Part shown: positions 1 to 9,090 of the stretch, one piece after another
How the letters are laid out: every line of letters starts with the position of its first letter
How positions within the stretch are numbered: the first letter of the stretch is position 1
Source: Thermus sp. LT1-2-5
GTDB lineage: Bacteria > Deinococcota > Deinococci > Deinococcales > Thermaceae
Assembly: GCF_040363165.1 (NCBI RefSeq)
Contig: NZ_BSRG01000009.1
Coordinates: 1-64,000, forward strand
DNA: 64,000 nucleotides
Reading direction: 5' to 3'
Translations under genes and position numbers: made by a program
Notes under the pieces: generated by a model
Seen by the model: only the letters and a program-made list of their open reading frames with translations
Databases searched by the model: none
What the model was told of the DNA's origin: nothing

Positions 1-125
1 GGGACAATGTGACGTTTACGGTGGAGCTGATCAAGCCGGTGGCGTTGGAGGAGGGTTTGCGGTTTGCCATCCGGGAGGGTGGGCGGACCGTGGGCGCCGG
101 CGTGGTCACCAAGATCCTGGAGTGA
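1..125 (+). CDS. tuf: Elongation factor Tu, C-terminal fragment
   Basis: The window opens inside this gene; the reading frame starts at base 3 and ends with TGA. The visible 40 residues, from [15 protein letters not shown] to [10 protein letters not shown], are the end of domain 3 of EF-Tu, which carries aminoacyl-tRNA to the ribosomal A site. It lies 8 bases upstream of rpsJ. In Thermus a tuf copy follows fusA in the str cluster, so the str genes probably lie just left of the window (inference). Confidence 0.95.
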   Translation, partial: DNVTFTVELIKPVALEEGLRFAIREGGRTVGAGVVTKILE

Positions 126-133
126 GGTGAAGC

Positions 134-451
134 ATGCCCAAGATCCGCATCAAGCTTCGGGGCTTTGACCACAAGACCCTTGACGCCTCGGCCCAGAAGA
201 TCGTGGAGGCCGTGCGGCGCTCGGGGGCACAGGTCTCGGGCCCCGTACCTCTGCCCACCCGGGTGCGGCGCTTCACCGTGATCCGGGGTCCTTTCAAGCA
301 CAAGGACTCCCGGGAGCACTTTGAGCTCCGCACCCACAACCGCCTGGTGGACATCCTGAACCCCAACCGCAAGACCATCGAGAGCCTCATGAACCTGGAC
401 CTGCCCACCGGCGTGGAGATCGAGATCAAGACCGTGGGAGGTGGCAAGTGA
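134..451 (+). CDS. rpsJ: 30S ribosomal protein S10
   Basis: Encodes the 105-residue S10 protein of the small-subunit head, also known as the NusE antitermination factor. The sequence begins [20 protein letters not shown] and contains the S10 core GPVPLPTR and [13 protein letters not shown]. The basic-rich, glycine-ending tail (KTVGGGK) matches the long form seen in Thermus. A GAGGTG ribosome site precedes the ATG. It is the first gene of the large ribosomal cluster and overlaps rplC by four bases, which suggests translational coupling. Confidence 0.98.
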   Translation: MPKIRIKLRGFDHKTLDASAQKIVEAVRRSGAQVSGPVPLPTRVRRFTVIRGPFKHKDSREHFELRTHNRLVDILNPNRKTIESLMNLDLPTGVEIEIKTVGGGK

Positions 452-1068
452 AGGGCATCCTGGGCACGAAGGTGGGCATGACCCGGATCTACAAGGACGA
501 CCGGGCTGTTCCCGTCACCGTGATCCTGGCCGGGCCCTGCCCCGTGGTGCAGCGGCGCACCCCGGAGAAGGATGGGTACCTGGCGGTGCAACTGGGGTTT
601 TTGCCCCAGAAGCCCAAGCGGGTGAACCGGCCCATGAAGGGGCACTTCGCCAAGGCGGGCGTGGCCCCGGTGCGGATCCTCAAGGAGATCCGGGATTTCA
701 ACCCCGAAGGTGACGTGGTGACGGTGGAGATCTTCAAGCCGGGGGAGCGGGTGGACGTCACCGGCACCTCCAAGGGGCGGGGTACTGCCGGGGTGATGAA
801 GCGCTGGAACTTCGCCGGTGGGCCGGACTCCCACGGCGCCCACAAGATCCACCGCCACCCCGGTTCCATCGGTAACCGCAAGACCCCGGGCCGGGTGTAC
901 AAGGGTAAGCGCATGGCCGGCCACTACGGGGCCGAGCGGGTGACGGTGATGAACCTCGAGGTGGTGGACGTCATCCCCGAGGAAAACCTTCTCTTGGTCA
1001 AGGGCGCAGTGCCGGGGCCCAACGGCGGCCTCCTGGTGGTGCGCCAAGCCAAGAAGGTGGCTAAGTGA
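448..1068 (+). CDS. rplC: 50S ribosomal protein L3
   Basis: Encodes L3 (206 residues), an early assembly protein whose extension reaches towards the peptidyl-transferase centre. Visible hallmarks are the N-terminus [14 protein letters not shown] and the central loop with [25 protein letters not shown]. The start is GTG inside the overlap with the rpsJ stop codon. The length is normal for the family. The gene ends in another four-base overlap with rplD. Confidence 0.98.
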   Translation: MKGILGTKVGMTRIYKDDRAVPVTVILAGPCPVVQRRTPEKDGYLAVQLGFLPQKPKRVNRPMKGHFAKAGVAPVRILKEIRDFNPEGDVVTVEIFKPGERVDVTGTSKGRGTAGVMKRWNFAGGPDSHGAHKIHRHPGSIGNRKTPGRVYKGKRMAGHYGAERVTVMNLEVVDVIPEENLLLVKGAVPGPNGGLLVVRQAKKVAK

Positions 1069-1706
1069 AGGCAGGTAAGGAGGACATGGTGTACCAGATC
1101 CCTGTGCTCTCCTCTTCCGGCAAGCGGGAGCTTGCCGCCGACCTCCCCGCCGAGGTCAACCCCCACCTCCTTTGGGAGGTGGTGCGCTGGCAGCTGGCGA
1201 ACCGCCGCCGGGGCACCGCCAGCACCAAGACCCGGGGTGAGGTGGCCTACTCCAGCCGCAAGATCTACCCCCAGAAGCACACCGGCCGCGCCCGCCACGG
1301 GGACATCGGCGCCCCCATCTTCGTGGGCGGCGGCACCGTTTTCGGGCCCAAGCCCCGCGACTACGGCTACACCCTGCCCAAGAAGGTGAGGAAGGCGGGG
1401 CTAGCCATGGCCGTGGCCGACCGGGCCCGAGAGGGGAAGCTCCTTTTGGTGGAAGACTTCGCTGGGGTGAACGGCAAGACCAAGGAGTTCTTGGCCTGGG
1501 CTAAGGCCGCGGGTCTGGATGGCTCGGAAACCGTGCTTTTGGTAGCGGAAAACGAGGTGGTCCGCCGCGCTGCCCGCAACCTGCCCTGGGTGGTCACCCT
1601 GGCCCCCGAGGGGCTCAACGTGTACGACATCTTGCGTACCGAGCGGCTGGTCATGGACCTGAAGGCTTGGGAGGCCTTCCAGGCTCGCTTGGGAGGTGAG
1701 GCGTGA
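1065..1706 (+). CDS. rplD: 50S ribosomal protein L4
   Basis: Encodes L4 (up to 213 residues), which lines the peptide exit tunnel; the tunnel loop is visible as [20 protein letters not shown] and [21 protein letters not shown]. The GTG at 1065 overlaps the rplC stop, but an AAGGAGG at 1077-1083 lies just before ATG 1086 and GTG 1089, and the conserved part begins [11 protein letters not shown]. The mature start may therefore be 1086 or 1089. In other bacteria L4 autoregulates the S10 operon; no leader for that is visible here. Confidence 0.96.
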   Translation: MKAGKEDMVYQIPVLSSSGKRELAADLPAEVNPHLLWEVVRWQLANRRRGTASTKTRGEVAYSSRKIYPQKHTGRARHGDIGAPIFVGGGTVFGPKPRDYGYTLPKKVRKAGLAMAVADRAREGKLLLVEDFAGVNGKTKEFLAWAKAAGLDGSETVLLVAENEVVRRAARNLPWVVTLAPEGLNVYDILRTERLVMDLKAWEAFQARLGGEA

Positions 1707-1993
1707 AGACCGCTTACGACGTGATCCTCGCCCCCGTTCTCTCGGAGAAGGCCTACGCCGGTTTCGCCGAGGGCAAGTACACCTTCTGGGTTCACCCCAA
1801 GGCCACCAAGACCGAGATCAAGAACGCGGTGGAGGAGGCCTTCAAGGTGAAGGTGGTGGGGGTCAACACCCTGCGGGTGCGGGGCAAGAAGAAGCGCCTG
1901 GGGCGTTACCTGGGCAAGCGCCCCGACCGCAAGAAGGCCATCGTTCAGGTGGCTTCCGGGCAGAAGATCGAGGCCTTGGAGGGCCTCATCTAG
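1703..1993 (+). CDS. rplW: 50S ribosomal protein L23
   Basis: Encodes L23 (96 residues), at the rim of the exit tunnel and the docking site for trigger factor and SRP. It starts [20 protein letters not shown], the classic L23 opening, and has the basic loop [19 protein letters not shown]. The GTG start sits in a four-base overlap with rplD. A 49-base gap with a hairpin follows before rplB. Confidence 0.98.
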   Translation: MKTAYDVILAPVLSEKAYAGFAEGKYTFWVHPKATKTEIKNAVEEAFKVKVVGVNTLRVRGKKKRLGRYLGKRPDRKKAIVQVASGQKIEALEGLI

Positions 1994-1997
1994 ACCT

Positions 1998-2018
1998 GGC
2001 CGGGGGGGGTGCCCGGCC
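1998..2018 (+). other. Hairpin in the rplW-rplB gap
   Basis: GGCCGGG at 1998-2004 pairs with CCCGGCC at 2012-2018 around a seven-base loop. No T-run follows, so it is unlikely to be a strong terminator. It could stabilise mRNA or affect rplB translation; function unknown. Confidence 0.5.
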
Positions 2019-2042
2019 CCGATCCGGCAAGGAGGATGGAGA

Positions 2043-2873
2043 ATGGCAGTCAAGAAGTTCAAACCCTACACCCCAAGCCGCCGCTTCATGACGGTGGCGG
2101 ACTTCTCCGAGATCACCAAGACGGAGCCGGAGAAGTCCTTGGTCAAACCCCTAAAGAAGACGGGGGGGCGGAACAACCAGGGCCGCATCACCGTGCGCTT
2201 CCGGGGCGGCGGCCACAAGCGGCTTTACCGCATTGTGGACTTCAAGCGCTGGGACAAGGCGGGCATCCCCGCCAAGGTGGCGGCCATCGAATACGACCCC
2301 AACCGCTCCGCTCGCATCGCCCTCCTCCACTACGCTGACGGGGAGAAGCGCTACATCATCGCCCCCGAGGGCCTACAGGTGGGGCAGCAGGTGGTGGCGG
2401 GGCCCGATGCCCCCATCCAGGTGGGCAACGCCCTTCCCCTGCGCTTCATTCCTGTGGGCACCGTGGTCCACGCCGTGGAGCTGGAGCCCAAGAAGGGGGC
2501 CAAGCTGGCCCGTTCCGCCGGCACCAGCACCCAGATCCAGGGCCGGGAAGGGGACTACGTGATCCTGCGCCTTCCCTCCGGGGAGCTGCGCAAGGTGCAC
2601 GGCGAGTGCTACGCCACCATTGGGACCGTGGGCAACGCCGACCACAAGAACATCGTCTTGGGCAAGGCGGGCAGGACCCGTTGGTTGGGGCGCAAGCCCC
2701 ACGTGCGCGGCGCTGCCATGAACCCGGTGGACCACCCCCACGGTGGTGGTGAGGGCCGGGCGCCCCGGGGCCGTCCTCCTGCTTCCCCCTGGGGCTGGCA
2801 GACCAAGGGTGTCAAGACCCGCAAGCGGCGCAAGCCTTCCAGCCGCTTCATCCTGGCCCGGCGCAAGAAGTGA
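2043..2873 (+). CDS. rplB: 50S ribosomal protein L2
   Basis: Encodes L2 (276 residues), a core large-subunit protein needed for subunit association and peptidyl-transferase activity. The sequence runs from [18 protein letters not shown] through the conserved [15 protein letters not shown] to [19 protein letters not shown], whose histidine is the one long implicated in activity. AAGGAGG stands before the ATG. Gene order with rplW before and rpsS after is standard. Confidence 0.99.
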   Translation: MAVKKFKPYTPSRRFMTVADFSEITKTEPEKSLVKPLKKTGGRNNQGRITVRFRGGGHKRLYRIVDFKRWDKAGIPAKVAAIEYDPNRSARIALLHYADGEKRYIIAPEGLQVGQQVVAGPDAPIQVGNALPLRFIPVGTVVHAVELEPKKGAKLARSAGTSTQIQGREGDYVILRLPSGELRKVHGECYATIGTVGNADHKNIVLGKAGRTRWLGRKPHVRGAAMNPVDHPHGGGEGRAPRGRPPASPWGWQTKGVKTRKRRKPSSRFILARRKK

Positions 2874-2878
2874 GGTGA

Positions 2879-3163
<285 letters not shown>

Positions 3164-3165
3164 CC

Positions 3166-3507
3166 ATGGAAGCGAAAGCTATTGCCCGTTACGTGCGCAT
3201 TGCCCCCAGGAAGGTTCGGCTCGTGGTGGACCTGATCCGGGGGAAGAGCCTCGAGGAGGCCCGCGCTATCCTGCGCTACACCCACAAGCGGGGGGCCTAC
3301 CACGTGGCCAAGGTGCTGGAGTCCGCCGCCGCCAATGCGGTGAACAACCACGATATGCTAGAGGACCGGCTCTACGTGAAGGCGGCCTTCGTGGACGAGG
3401 GGCCTGCCCTGAAGCGGGTGCTTCCCCGGGCCCGGGGCCGGGCGGACATCATGAAGAAGAAGACCAGCCACATCACGGTGATCTTGGGGGAGAAGCATGG
3501 GAAATAA
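3166..3507 (+). CDS. rplV: 50S ribosomal protein L22
   Basis: Encodes L22 (113 residues), which extends a beta-hairpin into the exit tunnel next to L4. Signatures are [19 protein letters not shown] at the N-terminus and the hairpin around [22 protein letters not shown]. Substitutions in this hairpin are known to alter macrolide sensitivity in other bacteria; none can be inferred here. The gene overlaps rpsC by 11 bases. Confidence 0.98.
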   Translation: MEAKAIARYVRIAPRKVRLVVDLIRGKSLEEARAILRYTHKRGAYHVAKVLESAAANAVNNHDMLEDRLYVKAAFVDEGPALKRVLPRARGRADIMKKKTSHITVILGEKHGK

Positions 3508-4216
3508 GATCCACCCTATCGGGTTTCGGCTCGGCATCACCCGGGATTGGGAGTCCCGCTGGTATGCGGGAAAGAAGCAGTACCGCCACCTCCTTTGGGA
3601 GGACCAGAAGATCCGTGAGGTCCTCACCAAAGAGCTCTACCCGGCGGGGCTTGCCCGCATCGACATCGAGCGGGCGGCGGACAACGTGGCGGTGACCGTG
3701 CACGTGGCCAAGCCCGGCGTGGTCATTGGCCGTGGTGGGGAGAAGATCAAGGTCCTGCGGGAAACCCTGTCCAAGATGACGGGGAAGAACGTGGCCCTAA
3801 ACGTGCAGGAGATCCACAACCCCAACCTCTCCGCTCCCCTGGTGGCCCAGCGGGTGGCCGAGCAAATAGAGCGCCGCTTCGCCGTGCGCCGGGCTATCAA
3901 GCAGGCGGTGCAGCGGGTCATGGAATCCGGGGCCAAGGGGGCTAAGGTCATCGTCTCCGGGCGCATCGGGGGGGCGGAGCAGGCCCGCACCGAGTGGGCC
4001 GCCGAGGGCCGGGTTCCCCTACAGACCCTGCGTGCTAACATAGACTATGGCTTCGCTTTGGCCCGCACCACCTACGGGGTGCTGGGGGTTAAGGCGTATG
4101 TCTTCCTAGGCGAGGTGATCGGCGGCCAGAAGACCCGGGCCCGGGCCGAAGGTCCCAAGGGCGAGGAGAAGCCCCGCCGCCGCCGCCCCGCCGTGCGGGT
4201 GAAGAAGGAGGAGTAG
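3497..4216 (+). CDS. rpsC: 30S ribosomal protein S3
   Basis: Encodes S3 (239 residues), part of the mRNA entry channel. It starts [20 protein letters not shown] and has a KH-domain GxxG loop in [18 protein letters not shown], followed by the C-terminal domain with [13 protein letters not shown]. The C-terminal tail is rich in Arg/Lys/Glu, as in T. thermophilus. It ends three bases before rplP. Confidence 0.98.
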   Translation: MGNKIHPIGFRLGITRDWESRWYAGKKQYRHLLWEDQKIREVLTKELYPAGLARIDIERAADNVAVTVHVAKPGVVIGRGGEKIKVLRETLSKMTGKNVALNVQEIHNPNLSAPLVAQRVAEQIERRFAVRRAIKQAVQRVMESGAKGAKVIVSGRIGGAEQARTEWAAEGRVPLQTLRANIDYGFALARTTYGVLGVKAYVFLGEVIGGQKTRARAEGPKGEEKPRRRRPAVRVKKEE

Positions 4217-4219
4217 GCC

Positions 4220-4645
4220 ATGCTGATGCCCAGGCGCATGAAGTACCGGAAGCAGCACCGGGGCCGCATGAAGGGGGCCACGAAGGGGGGTGATTACGTG
4301 GCCTTCGGGGATTACGGCCTGGTGGCCCTCGAGCCCGCCTGGATCACTGCTCAGCAGATTGAGGCGGCCCGTGTGGCTATGGTGCGCCACTTCCGCCGCG
4401 GAGGGAAGATCTTCATCCGCATCTTCCCCGACAAGCCCTACACCAAGAAGCCCTTGGAGGTGCGGATGGGTAAGGGTAAGGGCAACGTGGAGGGGTACGT
4501 GGCGGTGGTGAAGCCAGGCCGGGTGATGTTTGAGGTGGCTGGGGTGACCGAGGAGCAGGCCCTGGAGGCTTTGCGCATCGCCGGCCACAAGCTTCCCATC
4601 AAGACCAAGGTCGTGCGGAGGGACGCCTACGATGAAGCTCAGTGA
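4220..4645 (+). CDS. rplP: 50S ribosomal protein L16
   Basis: Encodes L16 (141 residues), which helps position A-site tRNA and supports late subunit assembly. Signatures are [18 protein letters not shown] at the start and [20 protein letters not shown] with [19 protein letters not shown]. The 3' end overlaps rpmC by 14 bases, so the two are probably coupled. Confidence 0.98.
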   Translation: MLMPRRMKYRKQHRGRMKGATKGGDYVAFGDYGLVALEPAWITAQQIEAARVAMVRHFRRGGKIFIRIFPDKPYTKKPLEVRMGKGKGNVEGYVAVVKPGRVMFEVAGVTEEQALEALRIAGHKLPIKTKVVRRDAYDEAQ

Positions 4646-4850
4646 AGTGAAGAAGGAGCTGGAGGAGGCCCGCAAGCTCTCCCCCGCGGAGCTAGAAAAG
4701 CTCATCCAAAAGAAAAAGCGGGAGCTTATGGAGCTACGCTTCCAGGCTTCCATCGGCCAGCTTTCCCAGAACCACAGGATCCGGGAAACTCGCAAGACCA
4801 TTGCCCGGCTCCTTACGGTGCTGAACGAGAAGAGGAGGGCCAATGCCTAA
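4632..4850 (+). CDS. rpmC: 50S ribosomal protein L29
   Basis: Encodes L29 (72 residues), a small helical protein near the tunnel exit. It shows the family pattern [20 protein letters not shown] and [20 protein letters not shown], which forms the helical hairpin. It overlaps rplP by 14 bases and rpsQ by 8. Confidence 0.97.
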   Translation: MKLSEVKKELEEARKLSPAELEKLIQKKKRELMELRFQASIGQLSQNHRIRETRKTIARLLTVLNEKRRANA

Positions 4851-5160
4851 GAAGGTGCTGACCGGGGTGGTGGTGAGCGACAAGATGCAAAAGACCGTTG
4901 CGGTCTTGGTAGAACGCCAGTTTCCTCACCCCCTCTACGGCAAGGTGATCAAGCGCTCTAAGAAGTACCTGGCCCATGACCCCGAGGAGCGGTACAAGGT
5001 GGGGGACGTGGTGGAGATCATAGAGTCCCGCCCCGTTTCCAAGCGTAAGCGTTTCCGGGTACTTCGCTTGGTGGAAAGTGGGCGCATGGACCTGGTGGAG
5101 AAGTACGAGGTGCGTCGGCAGAACTACGCTAGCTTGGCCAAGCGGGGAGGTAAGGCATGA
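4843..5160 (+). CDS. rpsQ: 30S ribosomal protein S17
   Basis: Encodes S17 (105 residues), an OB-fold primary 16S rRNA-binding protein. [21 protein letters not shown] and [18 protein letters not shown] are diagnostic. The 20 or so extra C-terminal residues ([20 protein letters not shown]) are a helical extension seen in Thermus S17 but missing in E. coli. Four-base overlap with rplN. Confidence 0.98.
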   Translation: MPKKVLTGVVVSDKMQKTVAVLVERQFPHPLYGKVIKRSKKYLAHDPEERYKVGDVVEIIESRPVSKRKRFRVLRLVESGRMDLVEKYEVRRQNYASLAKRGGKA

Positions 5161-5525
5161 TCCAGCCTCAGACCTACCTGGAGGTGGCCGACAACACCGG
5201 GGCCCGTAAGATCATGTGTATCCGCGTCCTCAAGGGCTCCAACGCCAAGTACGCCACCGTGGGCGACATTATCGTGGCCAGCGTCAAGGAGGCCATTCCC
5301 CGTGGGGCAGTGAAGGAAGGGGATGTGGTGAAGGCGGTGGTGGTGCGTACCAAAAAAGAGGTAAAGCGGCCCGACGGCTCGGCCATTCGCTTTGACGACA
5401 ACGCCGCCGTGATCATCAACAACCAGCTGGAGCCCCGCGGCACCCGTGTCTTCGGCCCTGTGGCGAGGGAACTGCGCGAGAAGGGCTTCATGAAGATCGT
5501 CTCCCTGGCGCCGGAGGTGCTCTGA
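5157..5525 (+). CDS. rplN: 50S ribosomal protein L14
   Basis: Encodes L14 (122 residues), a highly conserved protein at the subunit interface that contacts 16S helix 14. Visible signatures are [40 protein letters not shown] and [20 protein letters not shown]. The stop codon shares one base with the rplX start. Confidence 0.99.
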   Translation: MIQPQTYLEVADNTGARKIMCIRVLKGSNAKYATVGDIIVASVKEAIPRGAVKEGDVVKAVVVRTKKEVKRPDGSAIRFDDNAAVIINNQLEPRGTRVFGPVARELREKGFMKIVSLAPEVL

Positions 5526-5857
5526 TGCAGACCAAGGTGCACGTAAAGAAGGGGGACACCGTGCTGGTGGCCTCCGGTAAGTACAAAGGCCGTGTGGGCA
5601 AGGTGAAGGCGGTGTTGCCCAAGCGGCAAGCGGTGATCGTGGAGGGGGTAAACCTTGTCAAGAAGGCGGTGCGGGTGAGCCCGCAGCATCCTCAGGGCGG
5701 GTTTGTGGAGCAGGAGGCTCCCCTGCACGCTTCCAAGGTGCGCCCCATCTGCCCCGCCTGCGGCAAGCCCACCCGGGTGCGCAAGAAGCTCCTGGAAGAC
5801 GGGCGGAAGATCCGAGCCTGCGCCAAGTGCGGTGGGTCCTTGGACGTGGAGGAGTAG
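5525..5857 (+). CDS. rplX: 50S ribosomal protein L24 with zinc ribbon
   Basis: Encodes L24 (110 residues), an assembly initiator of the large subunit. The KOW motif region reads [20 protein letters not shown]. The C-terminus adds a four-cysteine ribbon, [13 protein letters not shown] followed by CAKCGG, which E. coli L24 lacks but T. thermophilus L24 has. Such a ribbon plausibly binds zinc (inference). The rplE start follows one base after the stop. Confidence 0.98.
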   Translation: MQTKVHVKKGDTVLVASGKYKGRVGKVKAVLPKRQAVIVEGVNLVKKAVRVSPQHPQGGFVEQEAPLHASKVRPICPACGKPTRVRKKLLEDGRKIRACAKCGGSLDVEE

Positions 5858-5858
5858 C

Positions 5859-6407
5859 ATGCCTCTGGATGTTGCCCTGAAGAAGAAGTACTACGAAGAG
5901 GTGCGGCCCGAGCTCATCCGCCGCTTCGGCTACCGGAACATCTGGGAGGTTCCCAGGCTGGAGAAGGTGGTGGTGAACCAGGGCCTGGGCGAGGCCAAGG
6001 AGGACGCCCGCATCCTGGAGAAGGCCTCCAAGGAGCTCGCTCTTATCACTGGCCAGAAGCCGGCTGTGACCCGCGCTAAAAAGTCCATCTCCAACTTCAA
6101 GCTCCGTAAGGGCATGCCCATCGGCCTTCGGGTGACGTTGCGGGGGGACCGGATGTGGATCTTCCTGGAGAAGCTCCTCAACGTGGCCTTGCCCCGCATC
6201 CGCGACTTCCGGGGGGTGAACCCGGCAAGCTTTGATGGACGGGGCAACTATAACTTGGGCCTCAAGGAGCAGCTCATCTTCCCCGAGATCACCTACGATA
6301 TGGTGGATGCCCTGCGTGGGATGGATATCGCCATCGTTACCACCGCCAAGACCGACGAGGAAGCCAAGGTTCTATTGGAGCTTTTAGGCTTCCCCTTCCG
6401 CAAGTGA
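5859..6407 (+). CDS. rplE: 50S ribosomal protein L5
   Basis: Encodes L5 (182 residues), the 5S rRNA-binding protein of the central protuberance. The ATG at 5859 was chosen over longer in-frame versions because it gives the usual length and the usual start [20 protein letters not shown]. Core signatures are [35 protein letters not shown] and [20 protein letters not shown]. It begins one base after rplX. Confidence 0.98.
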   Translation: MPLDVALKKKYYEEVRPELIRRFGYRNIWEVPRLEKVVVNQGLGEAKEDARILEKASKELALITGQKPAVTRAKKSISNFKLRKGMPIGLRVTLRGDRMWIFLEKLLNVALPRIRDFRGVNPASFDGRGNYNLGLKEQLIFPEITYDMVDALRGMDIAIVTTAKTDEEAKVLLELLGFPFRK

Positions 6408-6414
6408 GGCGAGC

Positions 6415-6600
6415 ATGGCAAGAAAAGCGCTAATTGAGAAGGCCAAGCGGACCCCTAAGTTCAAGGTGCGGGCCTACACCCGGTGTGTGCGGTGTGGGAG
6501 GGCCCGGAGCGTCTACCGCTACTTTGGTCTTTGCCGCCTTTGCGTAAGGGAACTGGCCCACAAGGGGCAGCTCCCTGGGGTGAAGAAGGCCAGCTGGTAG
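6415..6600 (+). CDS. rpsN: 30S ribosomal protein S14, zinc-binding short form
   Basis: Encodes the 61-residue type Z form of S14, in the small-subunit head. Four cysteines at residues 24, 27, 40 and 43 (CVRC and CRLC) form the zinc finger typical of thermophiles and Gram-positive bacteria. SD-like GAGGCGAG stands before the ATG. A structured 68-base gap separates it from rpsH. Confidence 0.98.
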   Translation: MARKALIEKAKRTPKFKVRAYTRCVRCGRARSVYRYFGLCRLCVRELAHKGQLPGVKKASW

Positions 6601-6640
6601 GCCGTGGCCGGTCGGGGGGGTTCCCTCGAGACCGCATGGC
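6601..6640 (+). promoter_or_regulatory. Structured leader upstream of rpsH
   Basis: Directly after the rpsN stop, GCCGTG (6601-6606) pairs with CATGGC (6635-6640), and CGGTC (6609-6613) pairs with GACCG (6630-6634), with a two-base bulge on one side. This gives an 11-bp stem with one G-U pair and a G-rich loop. S8, the product of the next gene, is the repressor of the spc operon in E. coli, so an autoregulatory site is conceivable. That role is inference only. Confidence 0.4.
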
Positions 6641-6668
6641 TTAGGAGTGAGGTAAAAGGAGAGAGGAA

Positions 6669-7085
6669 ATGCTGACGGACCCCATTGCCGACATGCTGAC
6701 CCGGATACGCAACGCCACCCGGGTCTACAAGGAGAGCACCGAGGTGCCCGCCTCCCGCTTCAAGGAGGAGATTTTGAAGATCCTGGCGCGGGAGGGCTTC
6801 ATTAAGGGGTACGAGCGGGTGGAGGTGGACGGCAAGCCCGTGTTGCGCATCCACCTGAAGTACGGCCCGAGGCGCCCCGGGCTTGACCCCCGTCCCGAAC
6901 AGGTCATCAAGCACATCCGGCGCATCAGCCGCCCAGGGCGGCGGGTCTACGTGGGGGTGAAGGAGATCCCCCGGGTACGCCGGGGTCTAGGGATCGCCAT
7001 CTTGTCCACGCCCAAAGGGGTTCTCACCGACCGGGAGGCCCGCAAACTGGGCGTGGGCGGCGAGCTGATCTGCGAGGTGTGGTGA
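6669..7085 (+). CDS. rpsH: 30S ribosomal protein S8
   Basis: Encodes S8 (138 residues), a primary 16S rRNA-binding protein. [20 protein letters not shown] opens it, and the C-terminal signature [20 protein letters not shown] is intact. A purine-rich AAGGAGAGAGG lies before the ATG, downstream of the structured gap. The stop overlaps the rplF start by one base (TGATG). Confidence 0.98.
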   Translation: MLTDPIADMLTRIRNATRVYKESTEVPASRFKEEILKILAREGFIKGYERVEVDGKPVLRIHLKYGPRRPGLDPRPEQVIKHIRRISRPGRRVYVGVKEIPRVRRGLGIAILSTPKGVLTDREARKLGVGGELICEVW

Positions 7086-7627
7086 TGTCTAGAATTGGTC
7101 GGCTTCCCATTCCCCTGCCCAAGGGGGTTAGCGTGGAGGTTTCCCCGGGCCTGGTCAAGGTCAAGGGCCCCAAGGGCGAGCTTTCCGTGGCCATCTCCCC
7201 CGAGATGCGGGTGGTAGTGGCGGAGGGCGTGGTTCGGGTGGAGCGCCCTTCCGACGAGCGCCGCCACAAGAGCCTTCATGGGCTCACCCGCACCCTCATC
7301 GCCAATGCGGTGAAGGGGGTGTCCGAGGGGTACGCCAAGGAGCTTCTCATCAAGGGTATCGGTTACCGGGCGCGGCTGGTGGGCCGGGCGGTGGAGCTTA
7401 CCGTGGGGTACAGCCACCCCGTGGTGGTGGAGCCCCCGGAGGGGATCACCCTCGAGGTGCCCGAACCCACCAAGATCCGGGTAGTAGGTATCGACAAGCA
7501 ATTGGTGGGGCAGGTGGCGGCCAACATCCGAGCCATCAAGAAGCCCAGTGCCTACCATGAAAAGGGCATCTACTATGCGGGCGAGCCCGTCCGCCTGAAG
7601 CCTGGCAAGGCGGGTGCTAAGAAGTAG
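7085..7627 (+). CDS. rplF: 50S ribosomal protein L6
   Basis: Encodes L6 (180 residues), near the sarcin-ricin loop and the factor-binding site. The ATG at 7085 gives the canonical start [15 protein letters not shown]; the GTG six bases earlier would add two residues and is less likely. The two-fold repeat structure and the C-terminal [22 protein letters not shown] are clear. The gene is coupled to rpsH through TGATG. Confidence 0.98.
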   Translation: MSRIGRLPIPLPKGVSVEVSPGLVKVKGPKGELSVAISPEMRVVVAEGVVRVERPSDERRHKSLHGLTRTLIANAVKGVSEGYAKELLIKGIGYRARLVGRAVELTVGYSHPVVVEPPEGITLEVPEPTKIRVVGIDKQLVGQVAANIRAIKKPSAYHEKGIYYAGEPVRLKPGKAGAKK

Positions 7628-7635
7628 GGGGGATT

Positions 7636-7974
7636 ATGGCACGGCTTACCGCACACGAGCGCCGTAAATTCCGGGTGCGCAACCGCATCAAGCGCACGGG
7701 CCGGCTTCGCCTTTCCGTCTTCCGCAGCCTCAATCACATCTACGCCCAGATCATTGACGACGAAAAGGGGGAGACCCTGGTGGCCGAGTCTAGCCTGGCC
7801 CTCAAGCTCAAGGGCAACAAGACAGAGGTAGCCCGGGAGGTGGGGCGGGCCCTGGCGGAAAAGGCTTTGGCCAAGGGCATCAAGCAGGTGGCCTTTGACC
7901 GCGGCCCTTACAAGTACCACGGTCGGGTGAAAGCCCTGGCCGAGGGGGCCCGGGAGGGCGGTCTAGAGTTCTAA
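7636..7974 (+). CDS. rplR: 50S ribosomal protein L18
   Basis: Encodes L18 (112 residues), which binds 5S rRNA with L5. Signatures are [23 protein letters not shown] and the C-terminal [27 protein letters not shown]. It starts 8 bases after rplF and ends 10 bases before rpsE. Confidence 0.98.
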   Translation: MARLTAHERRKFRVRNRIKRTGRLRLSVFRSLNHIYAQIIDDEKGETLVAESSLALKLKGNKTEVAREVGRALAEKALAKGIKQVAFDRGPYKYHGRVKALAEGAREGGLEF

Positions 7975-7984
7975 GGGAGGGACC

Positions 7985-8458
7985 ATGCCCGAGACCGACT
8001 TTGAAGAGAAGATGATCCTGGTGCGGCGCACCGCCCGAATGCAGGCAGGTGGGCGTCGCTTCCGTTTTGGTGCCTTGGTGGTGGTGGGTGACCGGCAGGG
8101 CCGGGTGGGCCTTGGCTTGGGTAAGGCTCCGGAGGTACCCTTGGCGGTGCAGAAGGCTGGGTACTACGCCCGCCGCAACATGGTGGAGGTGCCCATTCAA
8201 AACGGCACCATCCCTCACGAGATCGAGGTGGAGTACGGGGCTTCCAAGATCCTCTTGAAGCCTGCCGCTCCTGGCACCGGGGTAATCGCTGGGGCGGTGC
8301 CCCGGGCCATTCTGGAGCTGGCGGGCATCACCGACATCCTCACCAAAGAGCTGGGGAGCCGCAACCCTATCAACATCGCCTACGCCACCATGGAAGCCCT
8401 GCGGCAGCTCCAGACCAAGGAGGATGTGAAGCGCCTCCGGAAGGGCGGGGAGGAGTGA
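7985..8458 (+). CDS. rpsE: 30S ribosomal protein S5
   Basis: Encodes S5 (157 residues), involved in decoding accuracy and in unwinding mRNA at the entry channel. It has the double-stranded RNA-binding fold followed by the C-terminal domain; visible motifs are [40 protein letters not shown] and [25 protein letters not shown] precedes the ATG. The last base of the stop is the first base of the rpmD ATG. Confidence 0.98.
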   Translation: MPETDFEEKMILVRRTARMQAGGRRFRFGALVVVGDRQGRVGLGLGKAPEVPLAVQKAGYYARRNMVEVPIQNGTIPHEIEVEYGASKILLKPAAPGTGVIAGAVPRAILELAGITDILTKELGSRNPINIAYATMEALRQLQTKEDVKRLRKGGEE

Positions 8459-8640
8459 TGGGCAAGCTCAAGGTCAAGCTGGTGAAAAGCCCCATCGGTT
8501 ACCCCAAGGACCAAAAAGCGGCCCTGAAGGCCTTGGGGCTTACCAAGTTGCAGAAGGAGAAGGTGCTGGAGGATACCCCAGCCATCCGGGGTAACGTGGC
8601 CAAGGTAGCCCACCTTCTCCGGGTGGAGGTGTTGGAATGA
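8458..8640 (+). CDS. rpmD: 50S ribosomal protein L30
   Basis: Encodes L30 (60 residues). The ATG overlapping the rpsE stop (TGATG) gives [20 protein letters not shown], which is the complete family start; the in-frame GTG three bases earlier is unlikely. The rest, [21 protein letters not shown], is typical. It overlaps rplO by four bases. Confidence 0.97.
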   Translation: MGKLKVKLVKSPIGYPKDQKAALKALGLTKLQKEKVLEDTPAIRGNVAKVAHLLRVEVLE

Positions 8641-9089
8641 AGCTCACGGATCTAAAGCCCAATCCTGGGGCCAACAAAAAGCGCAAGCGGGTGGGGCGGG
8701 GGCCGGGCTCCGGCCACGGCAAGACCGCCACCCGCGGCCACAAGGGGCAAAAGTCTCGCTCCGGCGGCCTCAAGGACCCCCGCCGCTTTGAGGGCGGCCG
8801 CTCCACCACCCTGATGCGCCTGCCCAAGCGGGGTATGCAGGGGCAGGTGCCGGGGGAGATCAAGCGCCCCAAGTACCAGGGGGTGAACCTCAAGGACCTG
8901 GCCCGCTTTGACGGGGAGGTTACCCCAGAGCTTCTCGTGCAAGCGGGCCTTCTGAAGAAGGGGTACCGGCTAAAGGTGCTGGGGGAAGGGGAGGCCAAGC
9001 CCCTCAAGGTGGTGGCCCACGCCTTCTCCAAAAGCGCCCTGGAAAAGCTGAAGGCCGCGGGCGGGGAAGCCGTCCTCTTGGAGGCCTAA
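8637..9089 (+). CDS. rplO: 50S ribosomal protein L15
   Basis: Encodes L15 (150 residues), a late-assembly protein deep in the large subunit. The N-terminal half is the glycine/arginine-rich extension with [21 protein letters not shown] and [17 protein letters not shown], and the globular end includes [16 protein letters not shown]. It sits one base upstream of secY, as in many bacteria. Confidence 0.98.
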   Translation: MKLTDLKPNPGANKKRKRVGRGPGSGHGKTATRGHKGQKSRSGGLKDPRRFEGGRSTTLMRLPKRGMQGQVPGEIKRPKYQGVNLKDLARFDGEVTPELLVQAGLLKKGYRLKVLGEGEAKPLKVVAHAFSKSALEKLKAAGGEAVLLEA

Positions 9090-9090
9090 G

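Noticed and set aside
106-1047. Long minus-strand open frame across rpsJ and rplC (313 codons)
   Set aside because: Shadow of the ribosomal genes in G+C-rich DNA; His/Gly/Pro-rich translation without domains, no ribosome site.
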